Shown here: positions 11,485 through 24,070 of the stretch, in pieces
Layout: every line of letters begins with the position of its first letter
Position numbering within the stretch: position 1 is the first letter of the stretch
Assembly (NCBI RefSeq): GCF_002127325.2
Contig: NC_035440.2
Span: 76,130,982 to 76,194,981 of the forward strand
DNA from: Helianthus annuus
Taxonomy: Eukaryota > Streptophyta > Magnoliopsida > Asterales > Asteraceae
Direction: 5' to 3'
DNA length: 64,000 nucleotides
Position numbers and translations under genes: made by a program
Notes under the pieces: generated by a model
Seen by the model: only the letters and a program-made list of their open reading frames with translations
What the model was told of the DNA's origin: nothing
The model's database searches: none

Positions 11485-13679
11485 TTGTAGTCTATTAGTG
11501 GTGAATATACAGGTTTCATCTTAGCTTCTTAATCCCATTCCCAACCCATCGGGAATCCCATGCCTTAAGAGTGTGAACTCACCTTGGTTTGCTCGGTATA
11601 GATTAGTTACTTGTTTTATCGTTGGACACCCCAAACCCTAATATGGTTCCAATGATAGTCAGTTTTTATACGCCCATAATTCACATATTCTTTGCACATA
11701 TTTCACAAGTAATAAGCAGGTATAACGCATATTGGATGGTCCATATTATACTCAAATAAACATACAAATACAATTAATACCCAATAAACATTTGGATTAC
11801 AAGCACCTTCGAATTACAAGCATCTTAGGCTAACAACAATTTAATATTCATACGCAAACATGACTCCTGGCCCAAACAAAGCCAGCCCGCGGCCCAGTTA
11901 CAGTCTAAACCCACCCGGTTGCGTGGCCTATTTCAAAATAGTGGCCCAGCTTTTTAATAGACTTAATTAAATGTGTGTTAAACAATTTGTGTGCGGCCCA
12001 CAATGTATCGGCCCAATCCATCTTTCTGTATAGTTACATATTCCAAGTTTTGATTACCAACACCAATATCTATCGTATCTAACCTACCCCTTTGATTCAA
12101 GATTAAAGTTCAAAGGCAAATTAACTAACATAATCTGTTTCGATTAAAACTACAAGACCTCAAGCAGTTTCATCTATTAAGAACAACAAAAAAAAGGAAT
12201 CATGCCTTGTCTCTAATCTTTCAATCGTTCATCCTACAAACCATCTAACAATAACAGAAGTGTGCATGACCAAGTTGTACATAGAGCAGAACTGGTCGTA
12301 CCACCATGAAAGCATAGCAAAAATATTCAAACAAAAACCGAGTTCATTTAGATTACATATAGTTTCATGTTCTTGCAAATCCAAATCATTAAATCTTTTA
12401 AAGCTCACAATTCTTGCATCATCTACATTACTCAACATTACCACGAATCATCATCATCATCACGTTAAATATTTAACGTGCTTACCCAGGTTGTACGCTA
12501 GGCAAGTGTAGTTGTACATTCAAGAAAAACCCAGTACTAAACATTCAACGAAACCACACCACACCATTATAGTTATGATAACATTATATAATCTAGATCT
12601 ATAAATAATCCTACATCCAGTTAACATCTAGATTAGTGACCCCAATGAATGAAACATCCTAACACCATTCGTGCCATCATCAAAACTACTAGCAGGTTAA
12701 CTAGAAGGATTCCATATATACAATAATCATAATATGAGTTCGGAATCCACACTTTCGCACATAAACACATATTCAAGATGATTACCAGTTTAATTTACAT
12801 GCCACATGGTTCAAGAGTTAACATAATGTTGCATGTCATACTTTATTTACTCACAATTTCAAACCCTATATGTTATATCCTAAATCGCCCATCACGGAAC
12901 ATCATCAATAGCTTCTAACAGTTTTTATTTACACAAGATTTCTTATCATATGTGTGACTCAAAAGAAAAACAAATATTAATCAAGATAGTTCTCAAAACA
13001 TAAACAACGATATATCTTTGCATGAACAAAACTAACCGAGTGATGTATATGAAATCAAGCACAGAGGTAAGGTCTAATGAAAAAGGTTTCGAATAGGGGA
13101 GGGGTCGTCTGCTGTTTGCAAGATTGAGAGAGAGGGTAGGGTTTGTTTTAATTAATATAGATATATAACAAGTGCATGGAACAAATCCTAAATATAATCG
13201 GAACATAGTGGGCCCCTAAACAAACTCGGAACATAGTGGGCTGAACCCACTTGGACTGCATTTTGTTTATTACTCGTTTGGGCTTTACAAATGTTGGGTC
13301 AAGTACAACAAATCAATCTGAAAACATAGTGGGCCGAATTGGTTTTTGGGAGTGGAACGATAATAGAACGAAGTGTGTGTAAGGGTGGCCCAATATTCCT
13401 GCAGCCCAATCATGGCTTAACAAAAACTAGACTACACACACATGTATACACGGGCATGATTACATAAAACAAGTTTATGGACGGATCACAGTGAGAATTA
13501 TAAATACGAGATTACATGATACTAACCTTGAAAGTCCGGGTTGTCACAATATATATATATATAGGGGAAGGTTCATTGGGGAACACTAAAAAAATGGGGA
13601 ACAGCGGGAAACCGACTCAAACGAACTTCGATTGGACTCATTCCAGTGGCGTTGGAACCGGCTCATCGAACCCTAACTA

Positions 13680-13889
13680 AGATCTCTTAACCCTAAACCC
13701 TAAATCCTAACTCCTAAACTCTAAACCCTAAAGCTAAAAAATAAGGCTAAAAGCTAAGCTAAACCGTAAAATCTAAACTATAAACCTAAAGCTAAACCCT
13801 AAAGGCTAAACCTAAAGATAAACCATAAAGCTAAACCCTAAAGCTAAGCCCTAAACCCTAAAGCTAAACGCTAAACCCTAAAGCTAAAC
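13680..13889. repeat. Telomere-like CCCTAAA words (left arm core)
   Basis: Many CCCTAAA, CTAAAGCTAAA and related degenerate heptamers. The counterpart is at 23069-23150. It sits inside an inverted-repeat element rather than in a long regular array. Confidence 0.8.
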
Positions 13890-14340
13890 TGTTGGTGCAA
13901 CATCTGTCGACTCCGTCTTGTATCGAGTCTTGCATTGTTTGTGGCACGAAGATCGAGGAATCAAGTCTTCAAGTAATTCCGCATGAAGCTTGTAATTTCG
14001 CTTGAAGTGTCCTTATGTAATTCCGCACGGAATTACAAGGTAATTCCGTGTGAGTATCTAATTCCGCGTGTAGGCAATCTCGTTTGTACATGTTTCGTGC
14101 GGAATTAGTCCGCCTATATATAGTTGTCATTCCGTTTCAGTTGGAACGAAATTAGCTTGAGTGTTTCCGATGGCGAAGCTCTGTCGAAGTGTCTTTAGCT
14201 CTGTAATCGTTCCAGAATCAATACAAAGACAGTTATTAGTGTAAATCTAGCTGAATTCAACTCATTATGTCTGTTTCCGCCTTTCATTTTGAGTAGAACA
14301 CCTCTGATCGACTCATTTCGGGTCGGACAACGATCCTACA
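13890..14340 (+). repeat. 5' LTR of element B
   Basis: 451-bp LTR with a TATA-like TATATATA at 14115-14122. It carries about eight copies of a word like AATTCCGCNNGAA/AATTTCGCTTGAAG, the same word that fills the leader downstream. Confidence 0.92.
14115..14122 (+). promoter_or_regulatory. TATA-like box in the element B LTR
   Basis: CGCCTATATATAG lies about 220 bp before the LTR end, a usual place for an LTR promoter. Transcription itself is inferred. Confidence 0.5.
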
Positions 14341-14342
14341 AG

Positions 14343-14356
14343 TGGTATTAGAGCTC
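14343..14356 (+). other. Primer-binding site of element B
   Basis: TGGTATTAGAGCTC, initiator-Met type with one change (TGGTATCAGAGC expected), two bases after the LTR. Confidence 0.8.
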
Positions 14357-14549
14357 AGGAGGAGGAGTTCTGCAGATTTCAGCTTGATTTCATCTTATTC
14401 TCTTACTTCTACACCTTCTTTTATCAATTGAACAAATTTGAACGATTAAAATGATCTGAATTTCACATATAACATGCATAACAGTGTTTTAACAAAGCCT
14501 TGAGAGAATTGGACCATAATTCAATCAAAATCTAACAAAATCCGTAATT

Positions 14550-14856
14550 CCGCATGAAATTCTATTCGAAAATGATGACATCATCTTAATTCCGTTTGAA
14601 AGAGTTCTTTAATTTCGCATGGAACTAATTGATTTGGTTAATCTCGTTTGAAAGCACAACTAATTCCGCACGAAATTAGTATTTCCACTTGAAGTCGTTC
14701 AAACAAAATTATAATTTCGTTTCAAATTCTTAATCTCGTGTGAAACTGAGTAATTCCGCACGGAATTACTTAATTTCGTTTGAAAGGCACTAATCTCGTT
14801 TGAAAGTTTGTGCAGGTTAATCTCGTTTGAAACTTAATATTGCTTGTAAGTAATTT
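14550..14856 (+). repeat. Leader array of the CCGCTTGAAA-like word (element B)
   Basis: At least a dozen imperfect copies of TAATTCCGCNYGAAA or AATCTCGTTTGAAA between the primer site and the gag ATG, spaced about 15-40 bp. The same word is repeated in this element's LTR. Elements C and D carry related arrays in the same place. Confidence 0.8.
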
Positions 14857-14865
14857 CGTGTAAAA

Positions 14866-17800
14866 ATGTCTGACGAAGACTTTTACAATGCATTTGCCAC
14901 ATCTTCGACTACTCCGGCTGCCATTGCTCATAACATGAACTTGGAAAACGAAACTGGAACTATGCAAAAACCCCCAAAACTCATAGGAATTGAAGAGTAC
15001 CATGGATGGAAAAATCGTTTTGAAAATTGGGTTCAGGCAAACCATCTGAGAGCTTGGGAAAGTATTGAAACCAAATATGTTAGACCACAGACTGCTTTGA
15101 AAGTTGATAAAATCATCTCAGAATTTATAGACAAAGAGAGAGACAGTTATAAAGGAGAAAAGATGATGATTAGTCTTTTACAACAAGCTGTCAAAGAAGA
15201 CATTTTTATTTTGCTTCAGCAGGATGATAGTGCATTTTTGATTTGGAAGGCACTTGAGAAAAAGTTTGAAGGAAGTACAGAAATGCTCAAGAGTAAAGCA
15301 TCTCTGCTGAAAAAGGAATTTGAATTGTTTACAAGTATGCCAGGGGAGACTACAAAAACTCTTATTGAAAGATATTGTCATCTTGTGCTTACCATGTCTC
15401 AGTTGAAAATTACTAAAACTCAAGCAGAATGGGTTGAGAAGTTAGCTGATGCTTTACCACAGAAAGAATGGGGTACTTATCTCATGATCTTAAAGAATTC
15501 TGGAGAGTTTAGCAGATTGTCAATTGGACAGTTTATTGAAAAGCTGGAGGCACAGGATCTTGAACAACAAAAGATTGCCAGAATGAACAGCTCAAGCAAT
15601 CAACAAGATATCAAATTGTACTACAAAGGAAATGTTCAAACTGTTGAAGCAAGTCCAAAGATCCAAACCGCTTTTAGTGCAGGAAATTCATCTGGATCAG
15701 TCAGTCAAAGTTCAATCAACACTAGTGGATTTTCAAATGTTAATCCTCCAACTGTTCAAAGTTCAAATGTTAGTAATGGACATATGATTCAGTGCAATGT
15801 TGCATTGCATCTTCAAAATGGTCAGAATTTTTCTGAAGAAGTGGTTAAAAGTCATATGGCATTACTGGTTACTGCTTTGGAAACTTATGAAGGATTGATT
15901 GCTGGAAAAATTGGCAATCCGATGCTAACCAAAGAAGATTATGATCAGATCGATGCAGAAGAATTGGAGCTCATGGACATCAAATGGTGTCTAGCTAGTG
16001 TCTTGAGGAGAGCAGAAAAGTTTAAAATGATTACATGAAGAAATGATTTCTTAGATGCAAATCTCTCTAATTTAGGTTTTGATAAATCTAAAGTTATTTG
16101 TTTTCGATGCAGGGAGAAAGGTCATTTCAAAAGAGAGTGCAAAAATCAGGAAACTAGTGGAGCAAAGAATCCTTTTGGTAAAGATGATTACTATCAAAAA
16201 GCCATATATCAACAGGTTGTTCATCAACCGCATCAACAAAAGGAATCACAAACTGCACATGGGAAAATGATCGAAGATGCAAATAAGAAAGCTTATTATG
16301 GTATCACTGGTCAAGATGATGAGAAAATGGCTCCAGGATTTAGCTGGGATAAGTATGTGGATGAGAATAGGGAGTTTAAGGAATCTGTTTCTTCTTAAAA
16401 CAGTTCAACAGAAAGCAGTGATGATGATGAAGAAATCGAACAGATAAATCTGGGAAAAGCTCATTTATCTTCTGACAGTTTTGAATTTTATTTTGCAGAT
16501 AAATTGAAGAAACTGAAAGAGAGAAAAGCTGCAAAAGAAATGAAAGAAGTCAAAATTGTTGAGAAGATAGTGGAAGTGGAAAAAGTAGTTGAAGTTGAGA
16601 AGATTGTGGAGATCGAAAAGATTGTTGAAGTCACAAAACCTTGTCTTACATGTTTGGAACCTTGCAAACAATGTGATGAAAAAGATAAGAGGTTTAGTGA
16701 TCTAGAAAAGTTGAAAGAAAATTTGTTGTTTGATGTCAAGAATTTGAAAGAGCCATACGATGTATTGAACAGAACTGTGAATAGTTTGCAAAAGACAAAC
16801 TCTGAAAGAGAAGATGCTTTGAAAATGATGAATGCATCAATGATGTCTAAGCAGAAAGAGATAAATTTTTACATCGAAGAATGTGAAAAATGGAAGCACG
16901 AGTTGGAAACTGAGAAAGCTGAAAATGAAAGAATCAGACGATTAATGAGAAGTTATTCGAGTTCTGACTATTTAATTGACAGAATTTATCCAATTGTTTC
17001 AGGTTTTGAAGTGTTTGAAGACAAGAAGCCAAAGAAAAAGGATACTGGTAAGAAACAGAGTGTTAATTATAACAAGTGTCCGCCTCCGATTTGGGAAGGG
17101 TATTTGCCTAGAAAACCGAATGAGGAACAAGTAAAAAAGGCAGTCAATATAAAGTTAGAGTCCGAGATAACCGATGCATTACCAGACAATATTGACATCA
17201 CGTTCACAGCGTCCGACACAGACCATGAGTCCGAATTAATAAAAAGGGTGGCCGATCAGGTGTTGGATAAGGATGAGGAGTCAGAGTCAAAGTCCGAGTC
17301 CGAAAGTTCGTGTTTGTCAGTCGGGAGTTTGAGTTCGTGTGACAACCCGAACCTTCGAGGTTAGTATCGTGTAATCTCTTAACTTTTAAGTCTAGTATCA
17401 TTTTTATTGCACTATGTTTTATCACACACTATTCGACCTTAACGTAAACAAGAACCATTTTTCCGTACGTTCGGACCTTAATTTCCTCTTGGGCCGCATC
17501 TTAACTTGTGCACGCACCGGCTGAAGTGAGCCTATAAACTCACATCCGGAACTAACATAGTCTACCTGTTCACCTTTGGGCCGCAGATTAGATTGGGGGA
17601 CCAACTCCACAAACCCAAGTCATGTCAAGCCCATTCCCCCTAATTACTGTTACGTAGAATACGAATGATTGCAAGCAGTTGCAAACCCTAGGTACCCCCT
17701 AGCTTATCATTAGCAAAGCATCAAACGGCAGTAAGCATTCCTAGAAGCATATCACTTCTTGTGTCTCTACATTCAATTGGTATGTGAACTATATGTGTAG

Positions 17801-20746
17801 AATTGTCTTTGATTGTTAGTTGGTGTAATACTCTTGATAATCAAAGTATGAGTGTGTCTAATTGTGATTACTTGTGACCTTATACTAATTAGTCGAATTG
17901 GTGTATGATGATTTCCTGTTATTTTGAGTCGATGGTTGACACACACCCGGCCGAGGACATGCTTGTTGATTTATGTTATATATATTAACCGGTTAATAAG
18001 ATGCAATATTGTTAACTCACGTGTATGAATTGATTATGTATTGGAAGTTCATGAAACTATCACTAGACAGTAGAAACCATGTGGATAATAAAGTTGTTGC
18101 GTGCACAATTTTGATCAGGGAGTGTAGAAGAAAACTATGTGATGAAATTGATAAATGTGAATGATAGGTATTTAACTTAGTTGGAATATGAGCTGGAATT
18201 AAAAGAGTAAATCATTGGACCGAAGGTATTGACCATAAGCATGAATTCATTGTGTTTGTTTTGATAAGATGGATCATGTAAATGGATTAGGATGTGTGAG
18301 TGGTACCATGTGATTGGACCGAAATATTGACCATAAGCACAGTTAGGAATTGGGTTGGAACAATTGCCATTGTGGACTGCACAGTTGGTAGTATATACTG
18401 ATCTGGGCTGGAAGTTTTGACTGTTTGCACAGGCTATTTGGGCCTGGAATCCAGTTGGGCCGCGAACTCATATGAGCCCTACGAAGGGCTGTTTAGTTAC
18501 TGATATATGTTGTATGCTTGAAATAGAAGTTTTGTTCCAAGTGAAGATTGTGTATATGAATTTTATGATTTAATAAATAGGTGATGATTATCTGTTGATT
18601 TACATGTGCCATTATCGAATGATGATATGTGTCTTTAGTTAATTGGGAATGTTATGTAATTGGACTAATAAACACATGTTTATTGGGATGGGTCGAGAGG
18701 CGAACAGGCTACGTGAAATGTATGAAATTCGAATGATTATTTTGTGGCTACATGTTAATTGTTACAAGTTGTTACATATGTGGTTTGGTAGAATGAAATT
18801 CTAACGGTTAGTGGTAACCACCTTAGGGACTAATTGATCAACTTGGAATACGTGCTTTAATCTTACCGAGCAAATCAAAGGTGAGTTCACTACATTCGAG
18901 CATGCGTCCCAGTGGTTGGGGATAGTCAGTGGGTATCCCGTGGAGGGATAAGTCTTTTGGGTAAAAACGGGTATATTGGTTAATATTCACACCTATCATT
19001 CTTGTAAGTCCCTTATGTTGTTACCTGGAGGGTAACGGGTATTAGTTGGTAGCGCTACTTAGGTTTGGCACCCTCACACCGCTCCTAGAGAGGACGGATG
19101 TGAACTAATGACCCAGTTGGGCCCAGTACTGGATAGGAGTACGTGGGAAAGGGCAGTCATGTACTTCAGGAGCCGTCTTGTTTGGAATTGAGATATTAAC
19201 AATATTACTTGCTTATGTTAATGAACTGTTTTAAACACTTGGTAACAACCATTTTCATAAACTGTGAACTCGCCAGCCTTGTCTGACACACTTGTTGCAT
19301 GCTCGCAGGTCGTTAGATTTCTTGGATGTGGAACTTGCTGTTTGGAGCGGTTTGAGTGGTCATGGGTCGTGCTGATTGAATACACTTATTGGAATATTGT
19401 TTTTTTTTCATGCATTTGTTTTGAGAATGTTTAAATTATGGTATTGATAACGCTTCCGCTGAATACATTGGTTTTCTTTCGTATAAACTCATGTTGGAAT
19501 TTTATAATTAAATGGAGAGTTTTATTTTATTATTGTGGTTTCAATGTAATTGGTGGCTCATTGTCAATTCGTCACACGCCTAACAGGGACACTCCCTAAG
19601 TGGTATTTTGGGGGTGTGACAGTTCGTCTGTCAAAAGTTCAGAGTCATCGGGAAAACCGGTTTATAGTAAAGAATTTTTGTTGTCAAAATCCAATTTGAA
19701 TGACGAAACATTTGAAGTTGCATATACTTTGAATGATTCTGACAAATTATATTTTGATAAAAAGTTTCCAATAAGAGGTGTTAAAACAGAAATGATTAAA
19801 AAGGTTTTCGAATTAACAGAAATTAATATTTCTGAAATAAAAGATGAAAATTTTTCTGCAAAACCTAGACCTTACACCTCAAGAATTAAACAAAGGATAA
19901 ACAAGAAAATGGGTTACAGTTATGGTTCAGATTTTTGAAAGAAACCAAATCACAATGGTAATTTCAAAACGAAAGGTCTTGGCTTTATTCCTCTAGAAAA
20001 TTATAAAAATGAGAAAAATTCTAAAAATACAAAATTTGTGTCAGGTACATATGCTGAGGATGAAAAGAAGAGCTCTTTTTGGAGACAGTCAAATCAAGAA
20101 TTTCTTGCTGAAGAAAAGAAAAATGAAGCTCATCAAAGAAAAGAGACAAGAACCTGTATAGGTGTCAAGAAGTTGGTCACATCACCTGGAACTGTCCTAA
20201 AGCAACCAACACAAAACAGGGAGTCTCAGAAAAACAGAAAGAAATAGTTGTTGATAAAACCGAACCACCAACTGAAAGGTTTAAAGTGTTTTAAAATTCA
20301 ACATATGAAGTTGGTGAGTGTTCGAAAAGGTTTTACAAGAAAAGGGGAAATCTTGACAATCAAGCTTGAGTTGTTAAGAAATCAGATGTAAACTTGGCGA
20401 TGAATCTTATTCCACAAAATCAGAGGAGTCACATGTTGTTAAAAATGCTGAAAACTCAGTTCCGCCTTTGGATGATGTTCATTTTCCACCATTGCGGGCT
20501 GAGAATTTAAAATCAAAGGTTGGAGAAGTTGAGATCTCGAATCAATTTTATTCTGAAAAGAATGAATTTGATGTTGAGAAAACCTTTAATGGAAATATGA
20601 AGAAGATTTTTGGGAAGATGGTCAAGGGCAAGGCCAAAGGGGTAAAAGATTTTTATGCTACAAAGAAGGCAACCTACACCCCAACTGCAAATGAGTTGGT
20701 TACACCCAAGGCTGGTCAGGCTTGGGTGGATATATTCTTTGATTAA
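14866..20746 (+). pseudogene. Giant gag of element B (broken, split by solo LTR)
   Basis: The frame starts at ATG 14866 and runs in one phase to 17337, then from 19627 after the solo LTR. Order of parts: a copia-type gag (UBN2-like) region over about residues 1-390, zinc knuckle 1 (CFRCREKGHFKREC) near 16102, an E/K-rich coiled coil (about 16500-17000, repeated VEK/IVE), an acidic serine-rich stretch, then zinc knuckle 2 near 20155, and a C-terminal box (FPPL...GQAWVDIFF) ending at 20746. Damage: TGA 16036, TAA 16396, the LTR at 17338, TGA 19936, and a one-base loss that breaks knuckle 2. Further stops follow between the knuckle and the last box. Elements C and D encode the same plan. Sirevirus gags are known to be long and coiled-coil-bearing, so affinity to that lineage is inferred. 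Confidence 0.85.
17338..19621 (+). mobile_element. Solo gypsy-type LTR inserted in gag of element B
   Basis: 2284 bp, TGTGACAACCC...GGGGGTGTGACA, flanked by GTTCG at 17333-17337 and 19622-19626. There is no internal region or second LTR, so it is a solo LTR left by LTR-LTR recombination. It resembles the LTR of element A in ends and layout: a GGTGAGTTCAC word at 18889-18899 and a GCAGGTCGTTAG word near 19306-19317. It is younger than B, because it cuts B's gag in frame. Confidence 0.93.
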
Positions 20747-22616
20747 AAACCTGACTTGCCGGAGCTCCCAAGTTTGTAATCGCGGAGCAGGAATCGGCAT
20801 CATTCTTGATAAAAATTGATTTTATGAATGAATTTTTAAAGTTGATAAATTTTACAGGTTGAGGACTGGCCGGAGCTTCCAGGTTGGTAAGTGTGAAGCA
20901 AGAATCGGCATCTTTATTGATAAAATGAATTTGTGTAGATGCTTTATTCCTACACCTAGTACAGAAGTTTGTCCTTATTAGTGATTCGTCAAGGTCATTA
21001 AGTTGAACTTGATGTAATCTTCTTACATGTGATCTTTTTGAAAAACAAGATGATGGACCCCTAACCTACAAGTGGTTTAAAATCAACAAAACTTATTTTC
21101 CGGAAAAATCATTTTGATTAAAACAAACTTAAGTGTCTTGAAATCAAATTGAGAAAATAGTTTGTTGTAAGGGGGAGTTCTGATTGTTTATGCCAAGTGG
21201 ATGGAGATTTGAAGCTTGATACACCAGTTTGTCACCTTGTTTGTACAGTTTGTTTTCAAATTTCTTTAAATGTTTCTGAATTTTAGGGAGAGTAAGAAAA
21301 TTTCAGAAAATCCAAAAACATTAGAAAATTTGAAAAAATAAAAAACATGATAAAATCAAATATGAGTTGTGTTGTAAAAAGAGGAAATGATAGTACATCA
21401 GTGGACTATCACAACATGCTAAAGAAATGTAAAGTCAAAAATGTGATAAACAATCTCACTACGGATGTGGTAGTAGGTTTTTACACATTCAGTAGATTGT
21501 ATTCGAGATATAAACCTAAATTTCAAACTTGCTTATCTTGTGGGAAACATTTCTTGGATATATGGGTAACCCCCGAAATCTTGTTTGAAAGGTCCCTCTT
21601 TCTGAGATACTAGGTCTTTATACTCAGTGATATCTGGGGTATTATCCCGGGACTTCTGATTTTGCGGAAGCAATGGCCTAGTCCCCGTATATTACTTTGA
21701 AAATTGCTGGAAATATAGCATAGCCCTCAGTACAAAAATGATGAAACATTGAAAAATGCCAATCACGTGTTGTTGAAGAAAAGATTCTCTAAAGGGAACA
21801 CACCAGAAGTCGAGCCGTCATCTCTCTGCTGAACAGAAGTTCTGACCTGAGCTCTCACGGTTTCGCATTTAACCCTTTTACAGATATCATCCAGGTATAC
21901 TCACCTATAAGACTGAATATTGGGATCTGGATACGGGAGTATATTCAAGAGGTGGGACACGCGAATAAGTTTAAGTTCTTAAGACTCTAATCTCGTATCT
22001 CGAAACAGTTGAACTTTGTGTGAAAATTTAAGTGGACCAGTATACTGACAATCTAGGTGAATTCTTTAGAACTTAAAATGTTTAAAGCTTAACGGTGGTT
22101 AGTGATTTGTCTCATAAACTGATATGATCCTCTTACACAAACTCACAAAAATATTGTCTGTAAATATGTCTTTACTGCATTAGTTTCATTCAAAAATCCA
22201 AAAAGATTTTCGACTACTGATGTTGAATAGCTGATTTTCAAAATTCCTAGTGCTAAACATGATGATCATTTTTGTGAGGGGGAGTCTGTGTTCTTAAATG
22301 ATAATATTTTTTCGTCCTGATTGAATTTAAGGAAGAGTCTTGGTAGATAAATTTCTCAAATGTTAAATTTGTGAAATTTATTGTGTGGTGGAGGATGTGC
22401 AGGTTTGCCAGGTTCCGATACCTGAGGAGAGTGTGAACCAGGTTTCGACTCTGATCCTGTGAAAGCCAGGCTGCGATCCCAGCACATTGAGAGGGGGGTC
22501 TGAAGACATCCGAGGAGAGTACATTGGTGCTGATGGAAAGAGAACAATCAGACTGATAAAGACTGGAGGTGGCAAAGACTCGACACAGTAGACTCGTCAA
22601 CATCTGAGGGGGAGTC
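20747..22616 (+). other. 3' non-coding tail of element B with conserved block
   Basis: About 1.9 kb between the gag stop and the 3' LTR. The part 21380-22190 is strongly conserved with C (26330-27150, inverted) and D (52005-52800, inverted). For example, CTTGGATATATGGGTAACCC and GATATCTGGGGTATTATCCC recur nearly unchanged in D. An 88-codon ORF at 21347-21613 is not kept in the other two, so I treat the block as non-coding. Three G-rich polypurine-like runs (about 21172, 22275, 22608) precede the LTR. Confidence 0.8.
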
Positions 22617-23068
22617 TGTTGGTGCATACATCTGTCGACTTCGTCTTGTATCGAGTCTTGCATTGTTCGTGGCACGAAGATAGAGGAACCAAGTCTTCAA
22701 GTAATTCCGCAGGAAGCTTGTAATTTCGCTTGAAGTGTCCTTATGTAATTCCGCACGGAATTACAAGGTAATTCCGTGTGAGTAACTAATTCCGCGTGTA
22801 GGTAATCTCGTTTGTACATGTTTCGTGCGGAATTAGTCCGCTTATATATAGTTGTCATTCCGTTTCAGTTGGTACGGAATTAGCTTGAGTGTTTCCGACG
22901 GCGAAGCTCTGTCGAAGTGTCTTCAGATCTGTAATCGTTTCAGAATCAATACAAAGACAGTTATTAGTATAAATCTAGCTGATTTCAACTCATTATGTCT
23001 GTTTCCGCCTTTCATTTTGAGTAGAACACCTCTGATCGACTCATTTCGGGTCCGACAACGATCCTACA
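22617..23068 (+). repeat. 3' LTR of element B
   Basis: 452-bp partner of 13890-14340, preceded by polypurine tract GAGGGGGAGTC and followed by TAAAC. Confidence 0.92.
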
Positions 23069-23416
23069 TAAACCCTAAGGCTAAACCCTAAAACTAAACC
23101 CTAAAAGTCAAACCCTAATATATTTAGGGTTTAGGGGTTATGATTTAGGGTTTAGGGTTAAGAGTTCCTAGTTAAGGTTCGACGAGACGGTTCCAACGCC
23201 GCTGGAATGAGTCCAATCGGAGTTCGTTTGAGTCGGTTCCCCACTGTTCCCCACTTTTTTAGTGTTCCCCAATGAACCTCACACTATATATATATATATA
23301 TATATATAGGCCGGTTATCATACAATATGCCTAATCGTACATTACGTACGCTGTAACCACATCCGTGAGATCATCTCAATTAACCCCCGTGCTTAACTAT
23401 TAAATTAATCAAATAA

Positions 23417-23522
<106 letters not shown>

Positions 23523-23769
23523 CCGCCAAGGTTAAAATCGTCCATTACGAAATCAAAAAAACCCTGATAATCAGCAAACAAAACCTCAAAATCATACCGT
23601 AAGATTCTTAATCAAAACCGTATTCGAAAATGGAATAAGTAATCAAAAATCGATCGATTCTTATTCACCAAATCCTCCTGCGAATTGAACTTCTGCTGAA
23701 TTTGGAAGTTCAGAACTGAAACAGATCGATAGACCGACTATAGAAGAAGATGATGGAGGGTGAAAATCA

Positions 23770-24070
23770 AATAAAAATATGCGAAATACATATCAAACGT
23801 GCGAAAAACACTTCAGACAAAAAGAAAGGTTGTGGTTTTTGTAAAGTTTGCGAATTCATATAACATTATATGCGAAAAAACACTTAAGATGTCATATGAT
23901 GTGCGAATTCATGACTTTACACATGCGATTTCAAAAAAAGTTAATAATCTTTGAAATTTCTTATGGTTTGCGAATTCATGCTTTTGCACATGCGAATTCA
24001 GAAAAAGTTAATTATCTTTTAGATTTCTTAATGTTTGCGAATTTGTTTTCGATTCAAATGCGATTTTGAA
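23770..24070. repeat. ATGCGAA/T word array, 3' flank of transposase
   Basis: About ten copies of TGCGAATT, ATGCGAAA or ATGCGATT in 300 bp. Related arrays are at 24760-24965, 33220-33380, 34310-34460 and 35265-35475. Spacing is irregular (about 15-50 bp). An ORF at 23848-24069 is built mostly from this repeat and is not a gene. Confidence 0.85.

Larger units (their letters stand above)
1597..13548 (-). repeat. 5' LTR of gypsy element A, split by the LARD
   Basis: The LTR reads TGTGACAACCC...GGGGGTGTGACA on the minus strand. Its two parts are 1597-1686 and 10899-13548, about 2.74 kb in all once the 9.2-kb LARD and one copy of AAAGT are removed. It contains a short minisatellite (11282-11484) and a splice-donor-like GGTGAGTTCAC word (minus, about 11574-11584). 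The outer end abuts a TA tract at 13549, so its own target duplication cannot be read. The solo LTR at 17338-19621 has the same ends and a similar internal order, so they belong to related families. Confidence 0.85.
13890..23068 (+). mobile_element. Gag-only LTR retrotransposon B
   Basis: Complete element. The 5' LTR is 13890-14340 (451 bp) and the 3' LTR 22617-23068 (452 bp), both TGTTGGTGCA...GATCCTACA, flanked by TAAAC at 13885-13889 and 23069-23073. The initiator-Met primer site is at 14343-14356 and the polypurine tract GAGGGGGAGTC just before 22617. The interior has one long gag frame (14866-20746) broken by stops, one frameshift and a solo LTR. A 2-kb non-coding tail follows. No protease, integrase or reverse transcriptase is seen. 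The LTRs differ at roughly 4% of sites by eye, so B is the oldest of the B/C/D trio. Without the solo LTR it is about 6.9 kb. Confidence 0.93.
13563..23285. mobile_element. Fold-back element 1 (TA-flanked, telomere-like core), split by element B
   Basis: The left arm (13563-13889) and right arm (23074-23285) are inverted repeats. AGGTTCATTGGGGAACACTA at the left reads in reverse complement at the right, and the match continues through GACTCAAACGAACT for at least 145 bp. The core holds degenerate TTTAGGG-type words. With element B removed it is about 0.54 kb. Both ends lie in TA tracts (13549-13562 and 23286-23308), so a TSD cannot be read. It has no coding capacity and resembles a non-autonomous Mutator-like or MITE element. 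Confidence 0.75.

Noticed and set aside
12229..12511. ORFs on both strands in the element A LTR
   Set aside because: Within a non-coding LTR, no domain, open on both strands by chance.
13680..13889. Chromosome end or interstitial telomere
   Set aside because: Words are degenerate, short and inside an inverted-repeat transposon. They do not form a regular array.
21347..21613. 88-codon ORF in the conserved tail of element B
   Set aside because: Counterparts in C and D have frameshifts and stops at different places, so conservation is at the DNA/RNA level.
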